From Cryptomeria japonica (taxonomy: Eukaryota; Streptophyta; Pinopsida; Cupressales; Cupressaceae), in assembly GCF_030272615.1 (NCBI RefSeq), contig NW_026729333.1:62501-95000 (forward strand): a stretch of DNA of 32,500 nt, written 5' to 3'. Below the pieces are notes generated by a model that saw only the letters and a list, made by a program, of their open reading frames with translations, did no database searches and had not been told where the DNA came from. Position 1 is the stretch's first letter; each line of letters starts with the position of its first letter. A program made the position numbers and the translations under genes. This document shows positions 8,863 to 19,101 of the stretch, one piece after another.

Positions 8863-9106
8863 TACGTGTAGTCTGCAGCAGCGATTAGGACATCGACCCC
8901 AACTTCCGAATTCGTTTGCATTGACCGCACCAAAGGTGCACGCCTTGGTGTGCACCCTGGAGTGCACTTTGGTGCTCACCTCGGTGCACACTTTGGTGTG
9001 CACCTCGGTGTGCACCAAAGGTGCGCACCTTGGAGCGCACCAAAGGTGTACACTTTGGAGCGCACCACATAGGGTCTTTGAGAGGTTGGCGCAGTGCGCA
9101 CACCAA

Positions 9107-10296
9107 GGTGGGTGTTGAGGTGCGTGCCGAGGTGGGTGGGTGCTAGGGTGCGCTCCATGGTGGGTGCCAGGGTGGGTGCGTGCTAGGGTGGATTCCAAAG
9201 AGGGTCATAGGGTGGGTGCCAAGGTGGGTTGGTGATATAGTGGGTTCAAAGGTGGGTACTAGGGTGGGTTCCAAGGTGGGTCACAAGTTGGGTGCCAGGA
9301 TGCGTGGGTGTTAGGTTGGGTGCCAAGGTGGGCTCCTGCGTGGGTGGGTGCTAGGGTGGGTTTCAAGGTGGACGCGAGGGCGGGTGCCAAGGTGGGTAAC
9401 AAGTTGGGTGTTAGGATGGGTGAGTGCTAGAGTGGGTGCCAAGGTGGGTGGGTGCTAAGGTGGATGCCAAGGTGGTTCACAGGGTGGGTGGGTTCTAGGG
9501 TGAGTTCCAAGGTGGGTCACAGGTTCAGTGCTAGGGTGGGTGTCAAGGCGGGTGTCGAGGTGCCTGGGTGCTAGGGTGTGGATGCCAATGTGGGTCATAG
9601 GGTGGGTACTAGGGTGGGCTGCAATGTGGGTGCCAAGGTGGGTAACATGCTCGGTGGGTTCTAAATTGGGTGCCAGGGTGGGTGTGCACCCACCTTGCCC
9701 GAGGTGGGTGCCAAGGTGCCAGTGTGGGTGGGTGCTAAGGTGGATGCCAAGGTGGGTGAGAAGGTGGGTGATAGGTTGAGTGGTAGGATGGGTGGGTGCC
9801 AAGATGGGTCACAGGGTGGGTGCAAGGGTGGGTAGGTGCTAGGGTTGGTGTCAGGGTGGGTGGGTGCTAGGTTGGGTTCCAAGGTGGGTGCGAGGGTGAG
9901 TGTCAAGGTGGGTCACAGGTTAGGTGCTAGGATGGGTGAGTGCTAGGGTGCAAAGGTGCCAGGGTGGGTGCTAGGATGGGTCGATGCTAGGGTGAGTGGC
10001 AAGGTGGGTCCACAAGTGTCAAGGTGGGTGCCGAGGTGGGTGCCAAGTCGGCGACTGCTATGGTGGATGCCAAGGTGGGTCACGGGGTGGGTGCCAAGTT
10101 GCTAGGTTGGGTTCCAAGGTGGGTGCCAACGTGGGTGCTAGGGTGCGTGGGTTAAAGGGTGTGTCACAACGTGGGTGCCAGGATGGGTGCGCACCCACAC
10201 TGGCCAAGACGGGTGCGGGTGCAAGGTTGGGTTCCAAGCCCGGTCACAGGCTGGGTGCTAGGATGGGTGGGTGCCAAGGTGGGCACCAGGGTGGGT
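9107..10296. repeat. Degenerate G-rich minisatellite (GGTGGGTGCCAAG type)
   Basis: About 1.2 kb is made of short, irregular variants of GGTGGGTGCCAAGGTGGGT, GGGTGGGTGCTAGGGTGGGT and GGTCACAGGGTGGGTGCC. G is strongly enriched on the + strand. At least one stretch (9342-9360) has four GGG tracts with loops of 1, 5 and 1 nt, a canonical G-quadruplex motif. A C-rich interruption recurs (GCACCCACCTTGCCC near 9685 and GCACCCACACTGGCC near 10191). No gene is seen. The minisatellite continues as the first ~490 bp of 5S macro-unit 1. Confidence 0.92.
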
Positions 10297-10323
10297 GCAC
10301 CCACCCTGGCCAAGGTGGGTCAC

Positions 10324-10355
10324 GGGGTGGGTCCTAGGGTGGGTAACGGGGTGGG
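10324..10355 (+). other. G-quadruplex motif, unit 1
   Basis: Six tracts of three or four G are separated by loops of 1-5 nt (GGGGTGGGTCCTAGGGTGGG, then TAACGGGGTGGG). This satisfies the usual G3+N1-7 rule on the + strand. It lies about 1.2 kb upstream of the 5S gene and is unchanged in units 2 and 3. Confidence 0.75.
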
Positions 10356-10819
10356 TACTAAGGTGCGTGCCAAGGTGGGTCATAGGGTGGGTGCCAAGGT
10401 GGGCACCAGGGTGGGTGTGCACCAACCCTAGCCAGGGTAGGTCACGGGGTGGTTGTCGGGGTGGGCGTCAAGGAGCCAAGGTGGGTGGCAAGTAGCCAAG
10501 TTGCGTGCCAAGGTGGGTGTCGGGGTGGGTGCCAAGGATCCAAGGTGGGTGCCAAGGAACCAAGGTGGGTGTCTGGGTGGGTGCCGAGGTGGGAGCCAGG
10601 GTGGGTCCCAAGGTGAGTGCAAAGGTGGGTGCCAGGGTCAAGGTGAGTGCCAATGTGGGTTCCAAGGTGCCAGGGTCAGGGTGAGTGCCAATGTGGGTTC
10701 AAAGGTGCTAAGTTGGGTGCGAGGTTGGGTGCGAGGGTGGGTGGGTGCCAAGGTGTGCTAGGTGGAAGCCCGGGTGGGTCGGCATCCCATGGGTGTCGAG
10801 TTGGGTGCCTGATGGGTGC

Positions 10820-11165
10820 TTCTTGTCAAGTTTTAGTCGTCGGGACTCATTTCGAGCCTTAGAGGTCGTTTCTTGTCCGGTTGCCCTGTCTTCGACCTGG
10901 GAACCCAATTTTGGTCCTCGGGTCCCATTTTTTTTTGTCTCGCATCCCACTTTTGGCCTGTGGCCTTTTCGGGGTCGATTCTCGTTTTGGGCATCAGAGC
11001 ATGTTTCTTCTCCTAAAACCCAATATTTGTTTATTAAGTCTCGGAACACATTTTTGTTCTCGTGGACCCATCATGGGTCTTGGAACGCATTTGTGGTCCT
11101 TGGGTCCCATTTTGCATCCCGAAACTTGTGTTTTGGTGCTTGATCCCTATTTTGGGTGCCCACCT
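10820..11165. repeat. Degenerate ~21-bp repeats upstream of 5S, unit 1
   Basis: The stretch differs from its surroundings: T-rich and made of loose ~18-27-bp repeats of the form GGAACCCATTTTTGGTCCTC. Examples are GAACCCAATTTTGGTCCTCG, GGTCCCATTTTTTTTTGTCT, GGAACACATTTTTGTTCTCG, GGAACGCATTTGTGGTCCTT and GGGTCCCATTTTGCATCCCG. A short palindrome, GACCCA-TCA-TGGGTC, is at 11065-11079. It ends about 390 bp before the 5S gene. Function unknown; copies follow in units 2 and 3. Confidence 0.75.
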
Positions 11166-11551
11166 TGCACCAAGTGCGCACCCGGGGCAAACCGAGCGCC
11201 TTGGTGCACCGGGGCAAGATCGAGCGTGCACCCGAGGCGCCCCGAACATGCACCAAGGTGCACTCGGCCCACATGTGAGCGCAGGTCGTTGCGCCCGAGG
11301 TGGTGTGTGGGCACCGCGTTGCAGACGGGACACTGCACGCACACGACGCCCCCTCCAGGTGCACGCACGTAGGCCGGGCCGGGTGCACACCCGACGCCCT
11401 AGCAAGGTGCGCGCACCCGGGCAGGGCTCACACTTGGCGAACGGGGCGCACTTCGCGAGGGAGGGTGTGCACCTCGACGGGGGTGGGTGGCCGGGGTGGA
11501 TTCGCACGTGGGTCGCGGTTTGCTAAGTACACACTGCGACAAGCTCATAAC

Positions 11552-11670
11552 GGGTGCGATCATACCAGCATTAGTGCACCGGATCCCATCAGAACTCCGC
11601 AGTTAAGCGCGCTTGGGCCGGAGTAGTACTGGGATGGGTGACCTCCCGGGAAGTCCCGGTGTTGCACCCT
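11552..11670 (+). rRNA. 5S ribosomal RNA gene, copy 1
   Basis: A complete 119-nt plant-type 5S gene encoding the Pol III-transcribed RNA of the large ribosomal subunit. It opens GGGTGCGATCATACCAGC and closes GTGTTGCACCCT. The ends pair as helix I (GGGUGCGAU with the 3' GUGUUGCACCC region, 9 bp including wobbles). The internal promoter is intact: box A at about gene nt 49-64 (AGTTAAGCGCGCTTGG), the intermediate element just after it, and box C at about nt 79-98 (GGGATGGGTGACCTCCCGG). The base at -1 is C, as usual in plants; an upstream TATA-like element is weak (TGCTAAGTA, about -31 to -23). Position 19 is A, where copies 2 and 3 have G. Likely functional. It lies opposite in strand to the Pol I-like promoters at 4727-8862. 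Confidence 0.97.
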
Positions 11671-11675
11671 TTTTT
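11670..11675 (+). terminator. Pol III T-run terminator, 5S copy 1
   Basis: Six T residues begin at the last base of the 5S gene, with a further T5 at 11680-11684. This is the standard Pol III stop signal. Confidence 0.9.
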
Positions 11676-12105
11676 AGTTTTTCGCCGGGCGTCGCAATGC
11701 TATTTGAATAAACCTTTTGCCCGTTTGCGTTCTCGTCGGGGCCGGGCCGGGCCGGGGTGCGCTGCCCGCACTACCGCGCGCGCGGGGGCGACACCGAGCG
11801 CGCACCCGAGGCACCCCGAGCACACAGGCCACGGTGCAACCCGGGCGTTGTGCGCGCACCCCGGTGCGCCCGAGGTGCTGCGCGCGCACCCAGGTGAAAT
11901 CGGTGTGCACCTCGGCCAGTGCGCGCTCGGTCGAGTCGCGCACGTTGGCCAAGGTGCACGGTGATGTTTCTTACTCTAAGGTTCCGCACCAGACGCCCGG
12001 GACAGGTGAGCGAAGCTGGGCGGGGCCGGGTGCGCGGCCGGGGCAGGTGCACGCAGCTGGAGAGAGCTTTGGAGCACACTTCGGAGCGCACCAATGATGC
12101 GCTCC
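11676..12105. other. GC-rich trailer after 5S copy 1
   Basis: About 430 bp without a gene. It contains a GGGCCGGGCCGGGCCGGGG run near 11739, alternating CGCGCGCG at 11774-11782, and scattered GCGCACC motifs. Open frames here are continuous on both strands and look like composition effects. Copies follow the other two 5S genes; in the third the CG-alternating tract is 2 bp longer (CGCTCGCGCGCG). Confidence 0.75.
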
Positions 12106-13895
12106 ATTCAAAAGTTTCCTGAAAAGGCAAAAAAAGTTGAGATTATAGAATTTCCCACTTGAGAGATTGTAAAAAAAAAAAATTTAAAATGAAGGAAACG
12201 CGGGTGCCAAGGTGTGCGCAGCCCAGCCAAGGTGTGCGCACCAAGGCGCCCACCCTGGCGAAGGTGCACGCAAGGTGCGCACCCGAGGCAAACCGGACAA
12301 TTAACCCAACTTTCGACTTCGCGCGCACCTTGGAGCGCACTTCGGAGCGCTCCTTGGTGCGCACCAATCTTGGGCACCTCGGAGTGCACCATGGCGCCCA
12401 CCAAGGTGCGCACCCGGGGCAAACCGAGCTCCGACTTCGTGCGCACCTTGGAGCGCACGAAAGGTGCGCACCATGGCGCCCACCAAGGTGCGCAGCCCAG
12501 CCAAGGCGTGCGCATCAAGGTGCGCACCCTGGCGAAGGTGCGCACCCGGGGCAAACCGAGCTCCGACTTCGTGCGCACCTTGGAGCGCACAAAAGGTGCG
12601 CAACCCAGCCAAGGTGTGCGCACCCCGGTCAAACCGAGCTCCGAATCGTGCGCACCAGAGGTGCACGCCATCGTGCGCACCTTGGAGCACACTTCGGAGC
12701 CCTCCTTGGTGCGCGCCGATGTTGCGCACCTCGGAGCGCACCCGGGGAAAACAATGCAATTAACCCGACTTTCGACTTCGTGGGCACCTCGGAGCGCTCT
12801 CGGGTTCGCACCTCGGAGCACACCGAGGTGCGCACCTTTGATGCGCTGCCTTCACCAATTTCCAGAAAAGGCAAGAAAACATTGAGAAGGTGTGCGCACC
12901 GAGGTGCCCACCCTGGCGAAGGTGCACGCGAGGTGCGCACCCGGGGCAAACCGGGCTCCGACTTCGTGCACGCCGCACCTTGGAGCACACTTCGGAGCGC
13001 TCCTTGGTGCGCACCAGGGCGCGCAACCCAGCCGAGGTGCCCACCCCGGCGAAGGTGCACGCGAGGTGCGCACCCGGGGCAAACCGGGCTCCGACTTCGT
13101 GCACGCCATGGTGCCCACCGCGGCGAAGGTGCACGCGAGGTGCGCACCCGGGGCAAACCGGGCTCCGACTTCGTGCACGCCGCACCTTGGAGCACACTTC
13201 GGAGCGCTCCTTGGTGCGCACCATGGTGCCCACCAGGGCGCGCAACCCCGCCGAAGGTGCACGCGAGGTGCGCACCCGGGGCAAACCGGGCTCCGACTTC
13301 GTGCACGCCGCACCTTGGAGCACACTTCGGAGCGCTCCTTGGTGCGCACCATGGTGCCCACCAGGGCGCGCAACCCCGCCGAAGGTGCACGCGAGGTGCG
13401 CACCCGGGGCAAACCGGGCTCCGACTTCGTGCACGCCATGGTGCGCACCGCGGCGAAGGTGCGCACCCGGGGCAAACCGGGCTCCGACTTCGTGCACGCC
13501 GCACCTTGGAGCACACTTCGGAGCGCTCCTTGGTGCGCACCAGGGCGCGCAACCCAGCCGAGGTGCCCACCCCGGCGAAGGTGCACGCGAGGTGCGTACC
13601 CGGGGCAAACCGGGCTCCGACTTCGTGCACGCCGCACCTTGGAGCACACTTCGGAGCGCTCCTTGGTGCGCACCATGGTGCCCACCAGGCCGCGCAACCC
13701 AGCCAAGGTGTGCGCACCAAGGTGCACGCGAGGTGCGCACCCGGGGCAAACCGGGGTCCGACTTCGTGCACGCCGCACCTTGGAGCACACATCGGGGCGC
13801 TCCCGGGTTCGCACCGGCGTTGCGCACCGTGGTGGGCACCTCGGAGCACACCAAGGTGGGCAGCGAGGTGCGCACCTTTGATGCGATGCCTTCAC
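12106..13895. repeat. GGTGCGCACC satellite, proximal part of unit 1
   Basis: Dense repeats of AAGGTGCGCACC, CACCTTGGAGCGCAC, CCCGGGGCAAACCGAGCTCC and GACTTCGTGCGCACC in varied order. AT-rich islands begin at about 12110 (diverged, with A12 and TTTAAAATG) and 12856 (shortened). The internal repeat ending CTCCGACTTCGTGCACGCC is iterated through 12890-13780. A 63-bp partial iteration at 13438-13500 is absent from units 2 and 3. The DNA is open in several frames on both strands, so I call no protein. Confidence 0.88.
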
Positions 13896-16260
13896 TAATT
13901 TCCATAAAAGGCAAAAAAAAAACGAGATTTTAAAATTTCCGTTTTGAAAGATAGTGAGAAAAAGGGAATGCTGGTGCCATCTTGAGCCCGCCCTGGTGCG
14001 CAGCCCAGCCAAGGTGTGCGCACCAAGGTGCCCACCCTGGCGAAGGTGCGCGCCCGGGCAATTAATCCAACTTCCAACTTCGCGCGCGCCAGGGTGGGAG
14101 CGCACCCAACAACCGGGCCTGGGAAGAGCCAATGCGAGAAACCCCACCAAACGCTCTGACAAAAAAAGAGGGGGCGCTCCAGTAACCCCGCTTCGGAGCG
14201 CACCCTGGGCAAACCCAGCCAAGGTGCCCACCCCGGCCAAGGTGCAGGCGAGGTGCGCACCCGGGGCAAACCGGGCTCCGACAACGTGCACGCCGCACCT
14301 TGGAGCACACTTCGTAGCGCTCCCGGGTGCGCACCTCAGAGCACACCAAGGTGGGCAGTGAGGTGCGCACCTTTGATGCGCTGCCTTCACTAATTTCCAG
14401 AAAAGGCAAAAAAAAAAGGAGATTTTAAAATTTCCGTTTTGAAAGATAGTGAAAAAAACGGAACGCGCGTGCCATCTTGAGCCCGCCCTGGTGCGCAGCC
14501 CAGGTAAGGTGCCCACCCTGGCAAAGGTGCGCACCCGGGCAATTAACCCTACTTCCGACTTCGTGCGCGCCAGGGTGGCAACCGGGCCTCGGAAGAGCCA
14601 ATGCGAGAAACCCCACCAAACGCTCCGACAAAAAAAGAGGCGGCGCTCCAATAACCCCGCTTCGGAGCGCAGCCGGGGCAAACCCAGCCAAGGTGCCCAC
14701 CCCGACGAAGGTGCACGCGAGGTGCGCACCCGGGGCAAACCGGGCTCCGACAACGTGCACGCAGCACCTTGGAGCACACTTCGAAGCACTCCCGGGTGCC
14801 CACCGGCGTTGCGCACCGTGGTGGGCAGCGAGGTGCGCACCTTTGATGCGCTGCCTTCACTAATTTCCAGAAAAAGGCAAAAAAAAATGAGATTTTAAAA
14901 TTTCCGTTTTGAAAGATAGTGAAAAAAAAGGAACGCGGGTGCCATCTTGAGCCCGCCCTGGTGCGCAGCCCAGGCAAGGCATGCGCACCAAGGTGCCCAC
15001 CCGAGGTGCACACCCGGGGCAAACCGGGCTCCGACTTCGTGCAGGCCGCACCTTGGAGCACACTTCGGAGCGCTCCTTGGTGCGCACCATGGTGCCCACC
15101 AGGGCGCGCAACCCAGCCAAGGTCTGCACACCAAGGTGCCCACCCCGGCGAAGGTGCACGCGAGGTGCGCACCCGGGGCAAACCGGGCTCCGACTTTGTG
15201 CACGCCATGGTGCCCACCGCGGCGAAGGTGCACGCGAGGTGCGCACCCGGGGCAAACCGGGCTCCGACTTCGTGCACGCCGCACCTTGGAGCACACTTCG
15301 GAGCGCTCCTTGGTGCGCACCATGGTGCCCACCAGGGCGCGCAACCCAGCCAAGGTGTGCGCACCAAGGTGCACGCGAGGTGCGCACCCGGGGCAAACCG
15401 GGGTCCGACTTCGTGCACGCCGCACCTTGGAGCACACATCGGAGCGCTCCCAGGTTCGCACCAGCGTTGCGCACCTTTGATGCGCTGCCTTCACTAATTT
15501 CCAGAAAAGGCAAAAAAAAACGAGATTTTAAAATTTCCGTTCTGAAAGATAGTGAAAAAAACGGAACGCGGGTGCCATCTTGAGCCCTTCCTGGTGCGCA
15601 GCCCAGGCAAGTTGTGCGCACCAAGGTGCCCACCCTGGCGGAGGTGCGCGCCCGGGGCAATCCGGGCTCCGACTTCGTGCACTGCATGGTGCCCACCAAG
15701 GCGCGCAACCCAGCCAAGGTGCCCACCGCAGCGAAGGTGCACGCGAGGTGCGCACCCGAGGTGCACACCCGGGGCAAACCGGGCTCCGACTTCGTGCACG
15801 CCGCACCTTGGAGCACACTTCAGAGCGCTCCTTGGTGCGCACCAGGGCGCGCAACCCAGCCGAGGTGCCCACCCCGGCGAAGGTGCACGCGAGGTGCGCA
15901 CCCGGGGCAAACCGGGCTCCGACTTCGTGCACGCCATGGTGCCCACCGCGGCGAAGGTGCGCACCCGGGGCAAACCGGGCTCCGACTTCGTGCACGCCGC
16001 ACCTTGGAGCACACTTCGGAGCGCTCCTTGGTGCGCACCATGGTGCCCACCAGGCCGCGCAACCCAGCCAAGGTGTGCGCACCAAGGTGCACGCGAGGTG
16101 CGCACCCGGGGCAAACCGGGGTCCGACTTCGTGCACGCCGCACCTTGGAGCACACATCGGGGCGCTCCCGGGTTCGCACCGGCGTTGCGCACCGTGGTGG
16201 GCACCTCGGAGCACACCAAGGTGGGCAGCGAGGTGCGCACCTTTGATGCGATGCCTTCAC
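13896..16260. repeat. 2,365-bp higher-order repeat, copy 1 of unit 1
   Basis: Four modules, each starting with an AT-rich island (TAATTTCCAGAAAAGGC, an A-run, GAGATTTTAAAATTTCCG, then GAAAGATAGTGAAAAA), begin at 13896, 14391, 14861 and 15495; lengths are 495, 470, 634 and 766 bp. The first two modules also carry a GAGAAACCCCACCAAACGCT block followed by an A7 run. The remainder is GTGCGCACC/CCGGGGCAAACCGGG satellite. The next copy begins 2,365 bp on and is almost identical over its first ~960 bp. Confidence 0.9.
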
Positions 16261-18232
16261 TAATTTCCATAAAAGGCAAAAAAAAAACGAGATTTTAAAA
16301 TTTCCGTTTTGAAAGATAGTGAGAAAAAGGGAATGCTGGTGCCATCTTGAGCCCGCCCTGGTGCGCAGCCCAGCCAAGGTTTGCGCACCAAGGTGCCCAC
16401 CCTGGCGAAGGTGCGCGCCCGGGCAATTAACCCAACTTCCAACTTCGCGCGCGCCAGGGTGGGAGCGCACCCAACAACCGGGCCTGGGAAGAGCCAATGC
16501 GAGAAACCCCACCAAACTCTCTGACAAAAAAAGAGGGGGCGCTCCAGTAACCCCGCTTCGGAGCGCACCCTGGGCAAACCCAGCCAAGGTGCCCACCCCG
16601 GCCAAGGTGCAGGCGAGGTGCGCACCCGGGGCAAACCGGGCTCCGACAACGTGCACGCCGCACCTTGGAGCACACTTCGTAGCGCTCCCGGGTGCGCACC
16701 TCAGAGCACACCAAGGTGGGCAGCGAGGTGCGCACCTTTGATGCGCTGCCTTCACTAATTTCCAGAAAAGGCAAAAAAAAAAGGAGATTTTAAAATTTCC
16801 GTTTTGAAAGATAGTGAAAAAAACGGAACGCGCGTGCCATCTTGAGCCCGCCCTGGTGCGCAGCCCAGGTAAGGTGCCACCCTGGCAAAGGTGCGCACCC
16901 GGGCAATTAACCCTACTTCCGACTTCGTGCGCGCCAGGGTGGCAACCGGGCCTCGGAAGAGCCAATGCGAGAAACCCCACCAAACGCTCCGACAAAAAAA
17001 GAGGCGGCGCTCCAATAACCCCGCTTCGGAGCGCAGCCGGGGCAAACCAAGCCAAGGTGCCCACCCCGACGAAGGTGCACGCGAGGTGCGCACCCGGGGC
17101 AAACCGGGCTCCGACAACGTGCACGCAGCACCTTGGAGCACACTTCGAAGCACTCCCGGGTGCCCACCGGCGTTGCGCACCGTGGTGGGCAGCGAGGTGC
17201 GCACCTTTGATGCGCTGCCTTCACTAATTTCCAGAAAAAGGCAAAAAAAAATGAGATTTTAAAATTTCCGTTTTGAAAGATAGTGAAAAAAAAGGAACGC
17301 GGGTGCCATCTTGAGCCCGCCCTGGTGCGCAGCCCAGGCAAGGCATGCGCACCAAGGTGCCCACCCGAGGTGCACACCCGGGGCAAACCGGGCTCCGACT
17401 TCGTGCAGGCCGCACCTTGGAGCACACTTCGGAGCGCTCCTTGGTGCGCACCATGGTGCCCACCAGGGCGCACCCGAGGCAAACCGGGCTCCGACTTCGT
17501 GCACGCCGCACCTTGGAGCACACATCGGAGCGCTCCCAGGTTCGCACCAGCGTTGCGCACCTTTGATGCGCTGCCTTCACTAATTTCCAGAAAAGGCAAA
17601 AAAAAACGATATTTTAAAATTTCCGTTCTGAAAGATAGTGAAAAAAACGGAACGCGGGTGCCATCTTGAGCCCTTCCTGATGCGCAGCCCAGGCAAGTTG
17701 TGCGCACCAAGGTGCCCACCCTGGCGGAGGTGCGCGCCCGGGGCAAACCGGGCTCCGACTTCGTGCACTGCATGGTGCCCACCAAGGCGCGCAACCCAGC
17801 CAAGGTGCCCACCGCAGCGAAGGTGCACGCGAGGTGCGCACCCGAGGTGCACACCCGGGGCAAACCGGGCTCCGACTTCGTGCACGCCGCACCTTGGAGC
17901 ACACTTCAGAGCGCTCCTTGGTACGCACCAGGGCGCGCAACCCAGCCAAGGTGCTCACCCCGGCGAAGGTGCACGCGAGGTGCGCACCCGGGGCAAACCG
18001 GGCTCGGACTTCGTGCACGCCGCACCTTGGAGCACACATCGGAGCGCTCCCGGGTTCGCACCAGCATTGCGCACCTTTGATGCGCTGCCTTCACTAATTT
18101 CCAGAAAAGGCAAAAAAAAGAAAAAAATGAGATTTTAAAATTTCCGTTTTGAAAGATAGTGAAAAAAACGGAACGCGGGTGCCATCTTGAGCCCGCCCTG
18201 GTGTGCAGCCCAGGCAAGTTGTGCGCACCAAG
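16261..18232. repeat. Higher-order repeat, shortened copy 2 of unit 1
   Basis: AT-rich islands begin at 16261, 16756, 17225, 17581 and 18095. The first two modules repeat copy 1 at offset 2,365 (one base lost near 16876). The third is 356 bp instead of 634, a loss of about 278 bp in the CACCAGGGCGCACCCGAGG region near 17463. The last module stops after its island where the G-rich minisatellite of unit 2 starts. Confidence 0.88.
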
Positions 18233-18259
18233 GCACCCACCCTGGCCAAGGTGGGTCAC

Positions 18260-18291
18260 GGGGTGGGTCCTAGGGTGGGTAACGGGGTGGG
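18260..18291 (+). other. G-quadruplex motif, unit 2
   Basis: Same six-tract G motif as in unit 1, at offset 7,936. In this unit it lies only about 27 bp inside the junction with the preceding satellite. Confidence 0.75.
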
Positions 18292-18755
18292 TACTAAGGT
18301 GCGTGCCAAGGTGGGTCATAGGGTGGGTGCCAAGGTGGGCACCAGGGTGGGTGTGCACCAACCCTAGCCAGGGTAGGTCACGGGGTGGTTGTCGGGGTGG
18401 GCGTCAAGGAGCCAAGGTGGGTGGCAAGTAGCCAAGTTGCGTGCCAAGGTGGGTGTCGGGGTGGGTGCCAAGGATCCAAGGTGGGTGCCAAGGAACCAAG
18501 GTGGGTGTCTGGGTGGGTGCCGAGGTGGGAGCCAGGGTGGGTCCCAAGGTGAGTGCAAAGGTGGGTGCCAGGGTCAAGGTGAGTGCCAATGTGGGTTCCA
18601 AGGTGCCAGGGTCAGGGTGAGTGCCAATGTGGGTTCAAAGGTGCTAAGTTGGGTGCGAGGTTGGGTGCGAGGGTGGGTGGGTGCCAAGGTGTGCTAGGTG
18701 GAAGCCCGGGTGGGTCGGCATCCCATGGGTGTCGAGTTGGGTGCCTGATGGGTGC

Positions 18756-19101
18756 TTCTTGTCAAGTTTTAGTCGTCGGGACTCATTTCGAGCCTTAGAG
18801 GTCGTTTCTTGTCCGGTTGCCCTGTCTTCGACCTGGGAACCCAATTTTGGTCCTCGGGTCCCATTTTTTTTTGTCTCGCATCCCACTTTTGGCCTGTGGC
18901 CTTTTCGGGGTCGATTCTCGTTTTGGGCATCAGAGCATGTTTCTTCTCCTAAAACCCAATATTTGTTTATTAAGTCTCGGAACACATTTTTGTTCTCGTG
19001 GACCCATCATGGGTCTTGGAACGCATTTGTGGTCCTTGGGTCCCATTTTGCATCCCGAAACTTGTGTTTTGGTGCTTGATCCCTATTTTGGGTGCCCACC
19101 T
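18756..19101. repeat. Degenerate ~21-bp repeats upstream of 5S, unit 2
   Basis: Equivalent of 10820-11165 at offset 7,936. I saw no differences by eye, so this non-satellite stretch is as well conserved as the 5S gene between units. Confidence 0.75.

Larger units (their letters stand above)
7861..9110 (-). repeat. 157-bp promoter-bearing tandem repeats (six units plus one broken)
   Basis: The landmark GTCTTTGAGGTTGG recurs at 7924, 8081, 8238, 8395, 8615, 8772 and 9074. Spacing is 157 bp except for 220 (a 63-bp insert with CACCAAAGGTGCACGCCTTGG at about 8540-8575) and 302 (a GGTGCACACC-rich expansion at about 8930-9065). The last unit starts normally but runs into the G-rich minisatellite at about 9107, before its promoter block. 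Spacers between promoter blocks hold ACATCGACCCCAACTT and no genes. Confidence 0.92.
10297..18232. repeat. 5S-bearing macrosatellite unit 1 (7,936 bp)
   Basis: Homology with unit 2 begins at 10297/18233 and holds at a constant offset of 7,936 bp through the 5S gene. Order: minisatellite 10297-10810, ~21-bp degenerate repeats 10820-11165, GC-rich leader 11166-11551, 5S gene 11552-11670, GC-rich trailer 11676-12100, then GGTGCGCACC satellite with AT-rich islands to 18232. It is the most divergent of the three units: it has A at 5S position 19, keeps 63 bp at 13438-13500 that the others lack, and has private substitutions near 11355, 11698 and 11809. Confidence 0.93.

Noticed and set aside
10820-11165. 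Possible transposable element or gene fragment in the T-rich stretch
   Set aside because: No terminal repeats, target-site duplications, poly-A tail or plausible coding frame; it resolves into short degenerate tandem repeats.
12159-13898. Long + strand open frame of 579 codons (with 558-codon copies in units 2 and 3)
   Set aside because: It is entirely within GGTGCGCACC satellite, overlaps long frames on the other strand and in other frames, translates to cycles such as GAHPG, RTRGKPG and APWC, and changes frame between module copies. Stop codons are rare because the DNA is TA-poor.
12852-14840. Long - strand open frame of 662 codons
   Set aside because: Same composition artefact. The reading runs through several AT-rich islands and module boundaries, with no domain, signal or conserved start.
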